A stretch of DNA of 64,000 nucleotides from Choricystis sp. odSpoLacu1 (lineage: Eukaryota > Chlorophyta > Trebouxiophyceae): assembly GCA_958009055.1 (NCBI GenBank), contig OY253658.1, forward strand, positions 186,001-250,000, written 5' to 3'. The position numbers and the translations under genes are program-made. Of the stretch, positions 1 through 11,125 are shown piece after piece. Every line of letters begins with the position of its first letter. Within the stretch, counting starts at the first letter, position 1. The notes beneath the pieces are model-generated. The model made no database searches, was not told where the DNA came from, and was given only the letters and a program-made list of their open reading frames with translations.

Positions 1-1964
1 GACATCACCTTCAACTCGGGCGCGTTTGGGCCGCGCGAGGACGCTGCCTTCCGCGCGGCGACTGAGCTGGCCCTCTCCGAAAAGCTGCCCCTCGTCTACC
101 TGGCCGCCAACTCGGGCGCCCGCGTAGGTCTCGCCTCCGAGGTCAAAGCCTGCCTGCGCATCGAGTGGAACGTGCCGGACGACCCCACGAAAGGGTTTAA
201 ACACCTGTACCTGTCTGACGAAGACTACCAGGCGATCGTCGCGCGCGCCCCCGGCGCCGTGCGCGCCACCCCGGACGACACCACCGGCGACCGCCGCTGG
301 ATTGTGACCGACGTGGTCGGCGCGGAAGACGGCCTGGGCGTGGAGAACCTGTCGGGGTCGGGCGCGATTGCGTCGGCCTACTCGCGCGCGTTCAAAGAAG
401 GGTTTACTTTGACCCTCGTCTCCGGCCGCTCGGTCGGCATCGGCGCCTACCTCGCCCGCCTCGGCCGCCGCTGCGTCCAGCGCGCCGACCAACCCATCAT
501 CCTGACCGGCTACGCCGCCCTCAACAAGGTGCTGGGGCGGGACGTCTACTCGTCCCACATGCAGCTCGGCGGCCCCAAAGTCATGGGTGTGAATGGTGTC
601 TCCCACCACGTCGTCGCCGACGACCTGGAGGGCGTGTCCGCTGTCCTGACCTGGTTGTCGTACGTGCCGTCCATTCTGGGGGGGGCGCCCCAGTTGCTGC
701 CGTCGTCTGACCCGGTGGAGAGGCCGGTCACCTATTTCCCGGCCGCCACCGAAAAGCTCGACCCGCGCGCCGCGATCGCGGGGCGCCCGGCCCCGGACGC
801 CGCCACGCCCTCCGCGTGGGAGGGGGGCCTGTTCGACTGCGGCTCCTGGACCGAGTGCCAGGCCGGGTGGGCGCGCACCGTGGTGACGGGGCGCGCGCGC
901 CTGGGCGGCGTCCCCGTCGGCGTCGTCGCCGTCGAGACGCAGACCGTCATGCTCCAGATTCCCGCCGACCCGGGGGATGCCGCGTCCGCTGAGCGCACCG
1001 TCCCCCAAGCGGGCCAGGTGTGGTTCCCCGACTCTGCGCTCAAGACGGCGCACGCGATTGAGGAGTTCGATGCTGAGGGACTCCCCCTGGTCATCCTGGC
1101 CAACTGGCGCGGCTTCTCCGGCGGCCAGCGCGACCTGTATGAAGGCGTCCTGCAGGCGGGCTCCCTCATCGTGGACGCGCTGCGCCAGTACCGCCAGCCC
1201 GCGTTTGTGTACCTGCCCCCCGGCGCGGAGCTGCGCGGCGGCGCGTGGGTCGTCGTCGACGCGCAGATCAACGCCGACCGGATTGAGATGTACGCCGACC
1301 CGACGGCGCGTGGCGGCGTCCTGGAACCCGAAGGCCTGGTCGAGATCAAGTTCCGCACGCCCGACTTGCTGGCCACCATGGCGCGGCTTGACCCGGCCGT
1401 CGCGGCAGCGCGCGCGGCCGCGACGGCGGCGGGCGGCCGCGCGCCGCCGCTGTCGGAGCGCGAGGCCGCCCTCCTGCCCGCCTACCGTGCCGCCGCCACC
1501 GCGTTTGCGGATGCGCACGACACCCCCGTCCGCATGGCGGCCAAGGGCGTCGTCGCGGGCGTGGTGCCGTGGAGCGGCGCGCGCGCGCGTTTTTGGCGGC
1601 GCGGCTGAAACGCAGGCTCGCCGAAGACGCGCTCACCGCGCACGCGGCCGCGGCCGACCCCGGCCTCTCCCGCGCCGACGCCCTGGCCGCCCTGCGCGGC
1701 TGGTGCGACGCGTCCAGCGATGGCGTGGCCTCCGCCTGGCGCGACGACCGCGCGTTTGTGGCGTGGGCGTCGTCGACGGCGGGGGCGGCCGCGGTGGCCG
1801 CTGGCCTGCGCTCGCTGCGCGCAGCGGCCGCCGCACGCGCGGTGGCGGCGGCCGCCGACTCGGCTGAAGGTCGGGACGGCCTGGTGGCGGCGCTGGGGCG
1901 CCTGCTGGCGGACGACCCCACGCTGCGGGCGGGCGTGGAGGCGGCGTTGAAGGCCAAAAAGTGA
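1..1964 (+). CDS. ACC: Acetyl-CoA carboxylase, C-terminal carboxyltransferase part (partial)
   Basis: The frame is open from base 1, so the gene enters from the left; about 654 residues are visible. It is the carboxyltransferase half of a eukaryotic-type multidomain acetyl-CoA carboxylase, which transfers CO2 from biotin to acetyl-CoA to make malonyl-CoA for fatty acid synthesis. Diagnostic segments are NSGARVGLA, GPKVMGVNGVSHHVVADDLEGV and the ANWRGFSGGQRD...AGSLIVDALR block with PPGAELRGGAWVVVD after it. The frame that carries these ends at a TGA at 1606-1608. The family's C-terminal tail (FLAARLKRRLAEDAL to a stop at 1964) continues in another frame, and the two join if the T5 run at 1590-1594 had six Ts. 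The end is therefore given as 1964. Whether the enzyme is plastidial or cytosolic cannot be told without the N-terminus. Confidence 0.92.
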
Positions 1965-2294
1965 AAGGGGAGAGAGAGGGTGCGAGAGACAAAAAACACA
2001 CACAAACGATTTGGTTGGGACCCCCTTTTTTTTTTTTCCTTTTTGGGCGTGTTTCCCCACACAACACACGCGTGTGTGGGGAGGGTTGGAGAGCGATTGA
2101 TGCTTGCCGCGTTACATGCACGAGAGAGAGAGAGAGAGAGAGGGTGTAAAGACGACGGCGACGTCGAAAAAAATGAACCGACTCTCCTCCTCACTCTCTG
2201 CCCCTTGATTTTTTTCTGAGGCTGTCCACCGCTCTGCGGTGTGTGCCGTGCGTGTGTGTGTGCGTAGTTGTCCCACCACCACTCCCTCCTCAAA
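1965..2294. other. Intergenic: ACC 3' region and purF leader
   Basis: No gene seen. It holds a pyrimidine stretch with a T9 run near 2030, a (GA)n tract near 2121-2141 and GT repeats shortly before the purF start codon. Confidence 0.5.
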
Positions 2295-4358
2295 ATGCCT
2301 GCCCCCCACCCCACGATGCGCGCCTGCACGCGCGCCGCCGTCGCGCCGGCCGGTGTGCGCGCCGCCCGCGTCGCGCCGTGCCCCACCTCTGCCGCCGCCC
2401 TGGCGCCGACGCGGCCGCGCCCGGTGGGCGGGGCCGCGCTGCTGGCTGGTGGCCTGCGCTCGAGTGGCATCGGGCTCGGAGGGAGGCCAAGGTGAGAGAG
2501 TTTTGGGGGGGAAAGCAGACTCTCGTCGATTTTTTCGGTTTTCGCATCGGGCCGCCGCGCGCGCGCGCGCGGTGTGCGCACGTGCGGGGCCGGCGATTGG
2601 GGCCGCGCCCCGCGTCTGAGCACGGCAGTGCAGTCTGTCGCTTTCGAGCTTGCATACGGGGGGGGCAACCGCCCAGAATCCAGAGGGAGACGTGCGACAC
2701 CGCCGCACCCGACGCCGCGCCATCACCGCACCCCCCCCCCACCACACCACCCACCCAGCCTCCCCACCCCCACCCCCTCCCGCGACGTCACCGCCGCCTG
2801 CGGCATCGTCGGCATCCACAAATCCTCCGGCCCCGCGTCCGTCGAACTCTATGAAGCTCTGCTCATGCTGCAGCACCGGGGGCAGGACTCTGCCGGCATC
2901 GTCACCGCGGACGGCCCCCGCTTCCACGAGACAAAAGCCAACGGCCTGGTGGCGGACGTCTTCCGGGACCAGGCCACCGTGGACGCGTTGAAGGGGCGGG
3001 TGGGGCTGGGCCACGTGCGCTACCCCACGGCCGGGACTGCTTCCGCCGCTGAAGCCCAACCCTTCTTCGTCAACTCGCCCCTCGGCATCTACCTCATCCA
3101 CAACGGCAACCTCACCAACACGGACGCCTTGCGCGCCACGCTGGAGGGGTCGGCGTCCTTCTTTTCGAGGCACCTGCGCACGCAGTCCGACTCCGAAGCC
3201 CTGCTCAATGTGCTCGCAGACGAAATCCACCGCGCCCACCAGCGCTGCATGGCGGAGAACGGTTGCGACCCTAACGCCAAGAAGCTGGACTTTGTGCTGG
3301 AGGCGGGGGAGGCGACGATGCGGCTGTTGAAGGGGGCGTATTCCTGCATTGCGTTAATCAAGGGGGTGGGCGTCGTCGCGTTTCGCGACCCGTTTGGCAT
3401 CCGCCCCCTCGTCCTGGGCGCCCGCCCCTCGGCCGATGGCTCGGGCGGCACCGACTGGTGTGTGGCGTCGGAAGACTGTGCCTTTGGGCCGATCGGGTTC
3501 GAACGCGTGCGCGACGTCGCTCCCGGTGAGATGGTCGTCGTCGCGGAGGACGGCCGCCTCGTCACCCACCAGTGTGCCCCGGGCCAGACGTGCCCCTGCA
3601 TCTTTGAGTACGTCTACCTGGCCCGCCCCGACTCTGTGCTCAACGGCATCTCGGTGTACAACTTCCAGCTGGGGCTGGGCACGCGCCTCGCCGCTGCCGT
3701 GCGCGAGCGCGGGTGGCACGTCGACTGCGTCGTCCCCGTGCCCGACGGCTCCAGGCCCGCCGCCATCCAGATCTCGGCCGAGCTGGGCCTCCCCTACCGC
3801 GAGGGCCTGGTCAAGAATCGGTACGTTGGTCGCACCTTCATCATGCCGGACCAACGCACGCGCGAGCTCTCCGTCCGCCGCAAGCTGAACGCCATGCCCG
3901 CCGTGTTTGCGGGCAAGGCGGTGCTGCTGGTGGACGACTCCATTGTGCGGGGGACGACGATGGGCCAGATTGTGGACATGGTGCGGGCGGCGGGGGCGTC
4001 TAAAGTGTACCTCGCCTCTGCGTCCCCACCCGTCCGCTACCCTAACGTGTACGGCGTGGACATGCCGTCCAGGCGGGAATTCGTGGCTGGTGACCTCACA
4101 GAGGAAGAAGTGTGCACGGTCCTAAGGGCGGACGGGTTGCTGTACCAGAGCGTGGACGCGCTGGTCGCAGTGGGCCGCGAACTCAACCCCGCCATCCGGG
4201 AGTTTGACGCGTCCTGCTTCACGGGGAAGTACGTGACGGATGATGTGGATGATGACTACCTGGCCGCCTTGGAGGCGGGGGCCAGGGCGGCGGGGAGGTG
4301 GGGGGCGGCGAGCACGAGCACGATCAGCCTGGCGGCGTCGTCGTCGGCGTCGGGGTGA
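2295..4358 (+). CDS. PURF: Amidophosphoribosyltransferase (PurF), organelle-targeted precursor
   Basis: First committed step of purine synthesis: PRPP plus glutamine gives phosphoribosylamine. Exon 1 is 2295-2491 and exon 2 is 2759-4358; the GTGAG/AG intron is phase-consistent and gives 598 residues. Exon 1 is an Arg/Ala/Pro-rich presequence. The class II amidotransferase domain starts at Cys80 (CGIVGI), which must become the N-terminus after processing. HVRYPTAG follows, and the PRPP loop LLVDDSIVRGTT lies near residue 455. The C-terminus reads PNVYGVDMPS and later CFTGKYVT without the extra cysteines that bind a 4Fe-4S cluster in Bacillus/plant enzymes, so it belongs to the E. coli/yeast-like class. 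Exon 2 is one uninterrupted frame. Confidence 0.95.
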
Positions 4359-4576
4359 TGAGTTTTTCTTTGTGTTTCCTCTTCCTTCCCCGCCTTTTTA
4401 TCTTCCTGCCGCGGCTCCTGACTCTGCCTATTTCCCTTTTTTTGCGGTGGTCCCCTCCAACACAAAAGTCAACACCAAAAGGCGAACGCGAGGGTGTAAT
4501 TTTCAGAGAGTCTTTTCGAAAACGTCAACAAAAAGAAAAAGCAAGCCACTCTTCGTCGCCGGCTTTTTCACCACCC

Positions 4577-7500
4577 ATGCCTGCCGGCGGCAGCGGCCCC
4601 GCTCCCCCGCCGCCCGGCGGGGACGTGCTGCTGCCGCCGCCTGTGAACTGGTATGTGTTAGCAAAGAGGAGGAGAGAGAGGGAGGCGTGCGTTTGGTCGC
4701 CCCCCCCATGCGAGCACGGCGTCCGACCAAAACCAAACCACCGTTCCTTCTCACAGGTACTCGGCCGCCGCTGCCTCCTGGTCCCCATCCCACCCCCCCA
4801 CCCTGGCCCTGGGCTGCCACTCGGCCGTGGTGGTGGTGACCGGGTGGCCGGCGACCCCCTCCGCTCGTGTGATTGGCGCGCACGGCGGCCGCGTCGGCGC
4901 GCTCACCTGGCTGCCCACCACCCCACCCCGCCTCGCCTCCGCGGGCGGCGACGCCACGCTGCGGGTGTGGGATGTGGAGGCGCACCGCTGTGTGCGCACG
5001 GTGCGCAAAGCGCCGGCCGACCCGTCCGCGCTGGCGGTGGTGGGTGGGGGGGAGGACGCGTCGACCATCGTCGTCGTCGCCTCGCGCTCGGGCGGCCTGT
5101 CGCTGTGGCGCCCCCACTCTGACCGTCCCTCGTCCCTGACCCGCCTGCAGTGGCCACATGATGAAGGCCACATCACCGCCCTGGCCCCGTCCCCCGGCGG
5201 CGGTCGCGCGGTGGCGGTGGGGACGGCGGGCGGGGGCGTGTGGATCGTGCGCGTCGGGGGGGACGATGAGACCTCCCCCCCCGCGCCCCCACTCTGGCGG
5301 CACACCGGCGCGGTGCACGGTCTGGCGTGGGCCCACCCGCCACACTGCGCGTCTGCCGCGCTGGCCAGCGGCGGCGCCGACGGCGACGTTGTGTGTGGGG
5401 TGGTGCGTGGTGGCGATGGCGACGCCTCTGTCTCCGCCACCCGGCTCGCACCCCCGCCCCCGCGCCCCGGCCTGCCGCCCGCCCGCGCCCGCCCCTGGCG
5501 CGTGCCTGCGTGGCTGGGCACCGCCCACCCCACCCCCGGCACCGCCTGGCTGGGCGCCAGCGGGGCGGGAGGGGACGTGGTGGCGTGGGCGGTCTCTCTT
5601 GACAGCCCCACCCCCACCGCCGACGCCACCGCCATTCGCCTGCCCTCCCCCCCCACCCGCCCCGCGTTTGCGTTGGTGACAACACGCGCGGGCGGGTCAT
5701 CCCCTCTCCTGCTGGCTGCAACCTCGATGGATCGCACGACGCGAGTGTGGACGCTCCCCCCGCGCGCCGCCACGCCCGCCGACTGGCGCAAGGGCGCGGT
5801 GCTCGCCCCCCCCCTCCCTGGGCTGGGTGGCCCTGGAGGCGGGGTGGCGGTCGCGGGGGATGCAGTCGCAGTGGCGGTCGGAGACGGCAGCGTGCGCTTC
5901 TGGCGAGGCGACGCAGCACCGACCTCCACCCTTCTCTGGCGGGGCACGCCCCCCGACGCAGCTGCTGTGGCATGGCTGCCGTCCTCGCCCTCCATCCTGG
6001 CGGTGGGTGGGGCGGGTGTGGCCATTGTTGACGTCAGCGCGGGGGCCGCCACGTCACTCGACGCGGGGGATGGCCCCCCCCCCCACCGTCACCGCCCTGG
6101 CCTGGCTGCCGATCGGCTCAACCACACCCGACCTACTTGCTTTGACCCGGGACGGCCGCTTGTTGCGGTGGCCGGGCGCGGCTGCCGACGCGGCCGCGCG
6201 CGCCGCGGGTGGCGGCCTCGCGCCGCCGCGGCGCGCGCGCCCCCCGGCCGACGAGGCCGCCGAGCTGGCGGCCGCGGACGCGGTGGCGGGGGTGGAGTGC
6301 GTCACCGCCATGGCTGTGGTGGCGTTGCAGGGGGGTGGCGCCGCGCTGGCGGTCGGCGGCGCGAGCGGCGCGAGCCGTGCGTTTCTGCTGCAGGCTGGCG
6401 CCGGCTGGACCCGGCACGCGCTGGCTCTGCCTCCCCACGCGGGCGCTGTGACAGCGCTCGCGTGGGCGCCTGCTGCTGGCGACAGCGCCGCCCCCTGGCT
6501 GGCGTGCGGCGGCGCCGACGGCGGCGTGTGCGTCGGCGGCGCATCCACCGCGGCCGCGCTGGCGCCCGCGTCCTCCGCCGCCGCCACCGCGCTGACGTGG
6601 ACGCAATGCACCACGCTGGCCGTCGGCCGGGACGACGGCACGATCGATGTTGCCGCGGTGGCGGGCAGCGATGGACGCGCTAGCGCCACCATAGCCCGCC
6701 TGCGCACGCTGCGCCGGCACGGCGCCGCGGTCAGGGGTTTGGCGTGGGTGAATGATGCTGATCTGCTGTCCACGGGGGACGACCACAGCGTGAGGCGGTG
6801 GGCGGGCGTTGGGGGGGAGGGTGGAGGGGAGCAACCCAGGGACCAGCCTGCCGCTCCCCTGCCGCCTCCCCCCCCTCCCGCCGCCCCCCGCCCACCCCGC
6901 GGTGAGGGGAGCGGCTGGCTGGGGACCACATCCCTGCTGCCTCCGCCCCCGCCCGACGCGCCAGTGCCGAGACTGGCTGCCCTCGCGACCGCGCTCTCAG
7001 CCGCGCGCGCGGGCGCGCCCGCCTCTTCCTGCCCCCACCCCTGGGCCTCGCCCATCACCGCCATCGCTGCGCTGGAGGCTGCTGCCGACTCTGCGTCTGC
7101 GCTGGCGTGCGATCCAGCGACACCACGCACCGCCGCGCACACCGCCGCGCGCCGCGCCGCCGCGCTGCGCTTGTGGGCGGGCGACCCCGCCGGCGCGGCG
7201 GGCGAACTGGCGGCATCCACCGCCCCTCCCGACGCTGACGCCGTGGCCCTGGCCGCGGCGGGCGGGCGGGCGGCGTACGTGGCGGCGGCGCGACGGCGTG
7301 CCGCCGCCCTCGAAGCGACGGGGGACCCCCACCTTGCGTCCCTCTACCATGCCGCAGCTGGCGATGCTGTCGCCGCGGTGGCCGCCCTGGCCCGCGGCGG
7401 CGCCCCCCGCGACGCGGCCGCCGTTGCAGCCGCGCGCACGCTGCCCGGCAGCGCCGCGGCTGCGGCAGCCGCCGCGGCGGTCGCGCCGCGCCTGTCCGGG

Positions 7501-7614
7501 GCCGACGCGGCGGCCGCCTGGCTGGCGGCGGGCGGGGAGGCGGACGCGGTGGCGGCGCTGCGGCGGGGAGGGGATGAGGCGGAGGCGACGGCGCTGGAGC
7601 AGGCGTTAGAATGA
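4577..7614 (+). CDS. Gemin5-like WD40 repeat protein
   Basis: Exon 1 is 4577-4650 and exon 2 starts at 4757 (phase 2, rebuilding the Trp codon of NWY). The N-terminus LLPPPVNWY resembles the LPPSPNWY start of Gemin5, the snRNA-binding WD40 subunit of the SMN complex. Many degenerate WD40 blades follow (LRVWDVEAHRC, TTRVWTLP, VRFWRGD, LLRWPG, VRRWAG), then an Ala-rich helical C-terminal region. The frame changes at 6074-6084, a run of 11 Cs; with 10 Cs the protein is continuous at about 976 residues. Three C8 runs earlier in the gene do not break the frame. WD40 assignment is firm; Gemin5 orthology is an inference from the N-terminus, length and layout. Confidence 0.75.
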
Positions 7615-7654
7615 AAACCAGAACCTCAACGTTTCCTACACACACTCTCTCAAT

Positions 7655-8224
7655 CTAAATGTCGCTCACCACCTCCGCGGGCGGGCCCAGCTCGCCCTCG
7701 CCACGCTGCAGGGCCAGGATCATGTGGGGGTGGCGGGCGAGGACGTCGCCGGGGGAGGCGCCGGGGATGAGGCGTGAGAGTTCGGCCGCTGAGAAGGCCA
7801 GATCTCGACTCAAAACCAACTCCGGTGCAGCGGCAGCCGCGGCAGACGCGTCAGCAGCGTCCCTTCCCGCTTCAGCAAACAGGCGCCTGAGGATGGGCGC
7901 GTTGGCCGCGATCCGAGCGGCGCCGGCGTGCGTGAGGGCGGACGGCGCCCGCGTTACCAGCGCGCTCAAATCAGCGCCCGGCAGGGAGACGCGAAGGGCG
8001 GCCAAGCGTGTGGCTACGCCGGCTCGATCAGCCGCCAACTCGCTCCGCAGGGCAGGGGGAAGGCGGGCCAGCCGCGCGGCCGGCACGCCGGGGAGAAGGG
8101 CCGCCAGAGTGGCCACCTCGGCGGCGGCGTCAGACGGTGGCTGGGCTCGCGGGGGGGTCAGTGTGGGGCGCCGCCGCCAGGGCGGTCGCAGGCAGCGGTG
8201 GCTGGTCGCCAAGTTGGCAACCAT
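7655..8224 (-). CDS. mTERF-like helical repeat protein, organelle-targeted
   Basis: A 189-residue protein with an Arg-rich presequence-like N-terminus, then at least three repeats of the type LLPGVPAARLARLPPAL, SLPGADLSALVTRAPSAL and LIPGASPGDVLARHPHMI. The L-P-x3-L-x3-P-L pattern fits mTERF family nucleic-acid-binding helical repeats of mitochondria and plastids. It is short for the family, so it may be a minimal member or have unseen upstream exons. ATG at 8224 was chosen because it sits 169 bp from the divergent ERD2-like gene; the frame stays open further upstream. Its stop lies only 40 bp from the Gemin5-like stop (convergent). Confidence 0.5.
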   Translation of the reverse strand: MVANLATSHRCLRPPWRRRPTLTPPRAQPPSDAAAEVATLAALLPGVPAARLARLPPALRSELAADRAGVATRLAALRVSLPGADLSALVTRAPSALTHAGAARIAANAPILRRLFAEAGRDAADASAAAAAAPELVLSRDLAFSAAELSRLIPGASPGDVLARHPHMILALQRGEGELGPPAEVVSDI

Positions 8225-8393
8225 GCCGAGAAGCCCTTCTCTCCGCCACCTGTTGGGACGAGAGCGAAGTGAAGACGCGAGAGAGTTGCTTCGAAGCTCA
8301 CACCCTTTCGAAACAACCAATCGCTGTTCGCTTTGCTTCGCGCCTCCCTCCTCTTCTCCGTCCCCAAATCCTCCACAACTCCCCACACACACC

Positions 8394-9711
8394 ATGTACG
8401 GCGCCGGCGGTGCGTACGACCTGCGCGCCCCGCCCGCCGGCGGCTCCGGCGCCGCGGCCGCGGCCGCGTCCGCCGCCAAAGTCAAGGACCCCCTGCTCAA
8501 GGTGGCGGCCTGGGTCAAGGCGCGCAACCACCGCGAGAAGAGCATCATGATGGGGGGTGGCGCCCTGGTGGTGAGTGCTTGGGGTGGAGGGAAGGGGGAG
8601 AGAGACCGCGGTCGCGGCGCGGAGCACGAATGCGTTTTTTGCGGACAAAGCGCTGCCCCCGCGGTCGACTGCCCGGCCGATTGCGCCCCTGGCGGCCTCG
8701 CGCGCCATCATGTGGCGTTCTGCCCACCAGGCGGGACAGGCGGCACGCGGTCTCGCAAGGTGCGGGTCGCGCGCCGCAGCGCGGCGCTGCTGCTCTGCGC
8801 GCATCGCTTTGTGTCCGTGTTTGGGTCGCAGCCCAGGCCGCGTCCCCACACTCCCGCTCGCTACTCACATGTGGTGCTGGCGTAGGCAGCAGCATTGCCA
8901 GCGCTGAGAAGAGCGCTGAGGATTTTTGGGGTGGACACAAACAAGCGACACACACACACTGACCCACCCACCCTCCCTCCCTTCCCCCCAGCTCCTGGCC
9001 CTCCTCTGGGCCGTCATCGAGGACCACGACAACCTCTTCGTCCTGGCGGAAGCCATCCACCTGGGCGGCCTGGCCCTCCTGTCCTACAAGCTCGCCCGCA
9101 AGCGCGCGGCCGGCGGCCTCTCCCTTCAGTCGCAGTACCTGACCGCCGCCTTCCTCGCCATCCGCCTCCTCTGCTCCTTCATGATGGAGTACGACATTCA
9201 TACTTTGTTGGACTTTGGCACGTTGGTCGCGACGGGCTGGGTCGTGTACATGCTGGCTGGGCCTCTGTCCGATTCCTACCAGTCCGACCAGGACGCCCTC
9301 CCCTGGTACGCCGTCGCCGCCCCCTGCATCGTCGCCGGCCTCTTCGCCCACCCCTCGACTCACCACCCCCTCCCCTTCCGCGTGCTGTGGGCGGCGTGCG
9401 TGTACATGGAGGCGGTGTCGGTGCTGCCCCAGCTGCGCATGATGCAGAAAGCCAAGGTCGTGGAAAAGTTCACCGCGCACTACGTGTTTGCGCTCGGCCT
9501 GTCCCGCTTTGTGTCGTGCGCCCACTGGCTGCTGCAGCTGGTGGATGGCAACTCGTTCCTGCTGCGGGCCATTGGGAGTGGGTTGTGGCCTGCCATGGTG
9601 CTGCTGTCTGAAATCGTTCAAACCTTCATCCTGACCGACTTTTGCTACTACTACGTCAAGTCGTACGCGGACGGCTCGGGCGTCATCCACCTGGCGGCCG
9701 GGATTGTGTGA
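8394..9711 (+). CDS. ERD2-like (KDEL receptor family) seven-helix membrane protein
   Basis: Exons 8394-8570 and 8992-9711, intron phase 0 (GTGAGT to CCCCCAG), 298 residues. The N-terminal ~40 residues are hydrophilic with a basic stretch. The rest is a chain of hydrophobic helices including FVLAEAIHLGGLALLSYKL, SLQSQYLTAAFLAIRLL and TDFCYYYVKSYADG. This matches the ER-lumen protein retention receptor family and, by the extended N-terminus and the LPQLRMMQK segment, the plant ERD2-like (ERP) branch rather than canonical ERD2. Members cycle between Golgi and ER; the ligand of the ERP branch is uncertain. The 421-bp intron is the longest nearby. Confidence 0.88.
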
Positions 9712-9890
9712 GAGATGGTTGGTGGGGAGTCGTTTTTTCATTTTTATCTAGAGACGAGCCAGCTTTTTTTTCCTTCTGCCCAACCAACCACCAGCCTCTT
9801 TCCCTTTTCTTTTTCTACTTTGAGCGCGCGCGCGTCTTTTGCAAAACAAAGAAAAAACCCAAACAAAAAACATTGACCTTTCTCTCTTTC

Positions 9891-10595
9891 TCACCTCAAC
9901 CCCAGCCCGCGCGCTCGCTTCTTCAGCCCCCCGCCGCAACACTCCCAAACCACCGCCGTGCCCGACGGCCAGGCGGGGGGCACGGGCCGCCTCTCCACAC
10001 TTCCAAACGCGGCCCGCAGGGCGGCGTCTGCCGCGGAAAGCACGGTGTCAGACCGATGCTCTGCCGCCACCCACACGTGCGCGGCGCGTGAGGCGGCCAG
10101 AGTGGCCGCTGCAGCCGCAAACGCGGTGGGGTTGGGGCTGTCGCCACTGTCGTCAAAGCCGTCTGCATAAACACAGTCGGCTGCGAGGACGAGGGACGGC
10201 GGGCGCGCCGCCATCGACGCGACCGTGTGGGCGACGGCCGTGCTCTCGCCCCAGTCCAAGGGAGCGACAGTCACGCCACCGGGTGCATGAGGACGGGTCG
10301 GCGTCAACCCGTTGGCCTCCACGTTGGCGACCGCCAGAGGCAGGACGGGTGGCCGATCAGTGGCAACCACGGCCGCACCAGCGGCGCCAGCCACCATCGA
10401 GGGCAGGGGGCAGCCGCCACAACCGAGTTCAACGACCGTCTCTCCCACGAGCGCGTGGGGGCCCAGGGCGTCGACTGCGGCGGCCAGGACAAGGGCAGCA
10501 TCCCACAGGACTGCACCGACACCGACGCGGCCTGACGCGAGATCACGCGGCCGCTGGGCCAGTGTCAGTGTGCGACCGGACACGAGCGACTTCAT
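9891..10595 (-). CDS. METTL21-type (methyltransferase family 16) methyltransferase
   Basis: A seven-beta-strand SAM-dependent methyltransferase. Visible are the entry motif VGAVLWDAALVLAAAV, motif I VVELGCGGCPLP, VVATDRPPVLPLAVANVEANG and a post-I motif LVLAADCVYADG. The family mostly methylates lysines of proteins such as chaperones and elongation factors; no substrate can be read here. ATG at 10595 (MKSLVSGRT) is the first good in-frame start, giving 234 residues. The frame is open upstream to about 10688 without another ATG, so a missed 5' exon is possible. It converges on the ERD2-like gene. Confidence 0.75.
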   Translation of the reverse strand: MKSLVSGRTLTLAQRPRDLASGRVGVGAVLWDAALVLAAAVDALGPHALVGETVVELGCGGCPLPSMVAGAAGAAVVATDRPPVLPLAVANVEANGLTPTRPHAPGGVTVAPLDWGESTAVAHTVASMAARPPSLVLAADCVYADGFDDSGDSPNPTAFAAAAATLAASRAAHVWVAAEHRSDTVLSAADAALRAAFGSVERRPVPPAWPSGTAVVWECCGGGLKKRARGLGLR

Positions 10596-11125
10596 CTGCT
10601 GCGTGCAGGCGCCACCTGGCTTCGGGGCAGGGGGAGGTGAGGGCGAGGGTGGAGGGCACGCCGTCGTCGTAGCCTCGCGCGGAGACACGCATTGGAATGA
10701 AAAAAAGGTTGAAAACTAGGGTGTGAGGCTCTTGTTTTGTCGCTCCGACTGGTGGGTGGTGAGAGGAGAAGGAGGGGGTGACGCGCGCAGGGCGCGTCAC
10801 TCCGGGAAATGCGAGTGCGACCGCGGTTGTGTGACGAGCGAACGAGGAAAAAAAAAATCATCCTCCGCTACCTGTTGAGACTCCCTCCCCACACCCCAAT
10901 CAAACAACGGGTAAAAGTGGGAAACACTCTCCAACACAACAAGAAAAGGAGGGCCAAACGCGCACGTTTTTGGCCCTGGCTCCTAAAAAAAAAAACAGAA
11001 AGAAAAAAAACTCCCACCCCTCTTTTTTTCTTTTCATGCTTCATTTCGTCGTTTATTGAAACGATCTAAAAAATCCGCCCCTTGCGTTGTGCATGTGGGC
11101 TAGAACGTCGGGTACACGCGCCCCC
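10596..11125. other. Intergenic, A/T-richer than its surroundings
   Basis: No supported gene. It lies between two minus-strand genes and holds A-rich and T-rich runs near 10845-10860 and 10985-11035. It probably holds the METTL21-like promoter and the 3' region of the next gene. Confidence 0.4.

Noticed and set aside
1346..2668. 440-codon minus-strand frame overlapping the ACC end and purF leader
   Set aside because: Low-complexity Arg/Ala/Pro sequence without motifs, antisense to ACC, and running through repeats.
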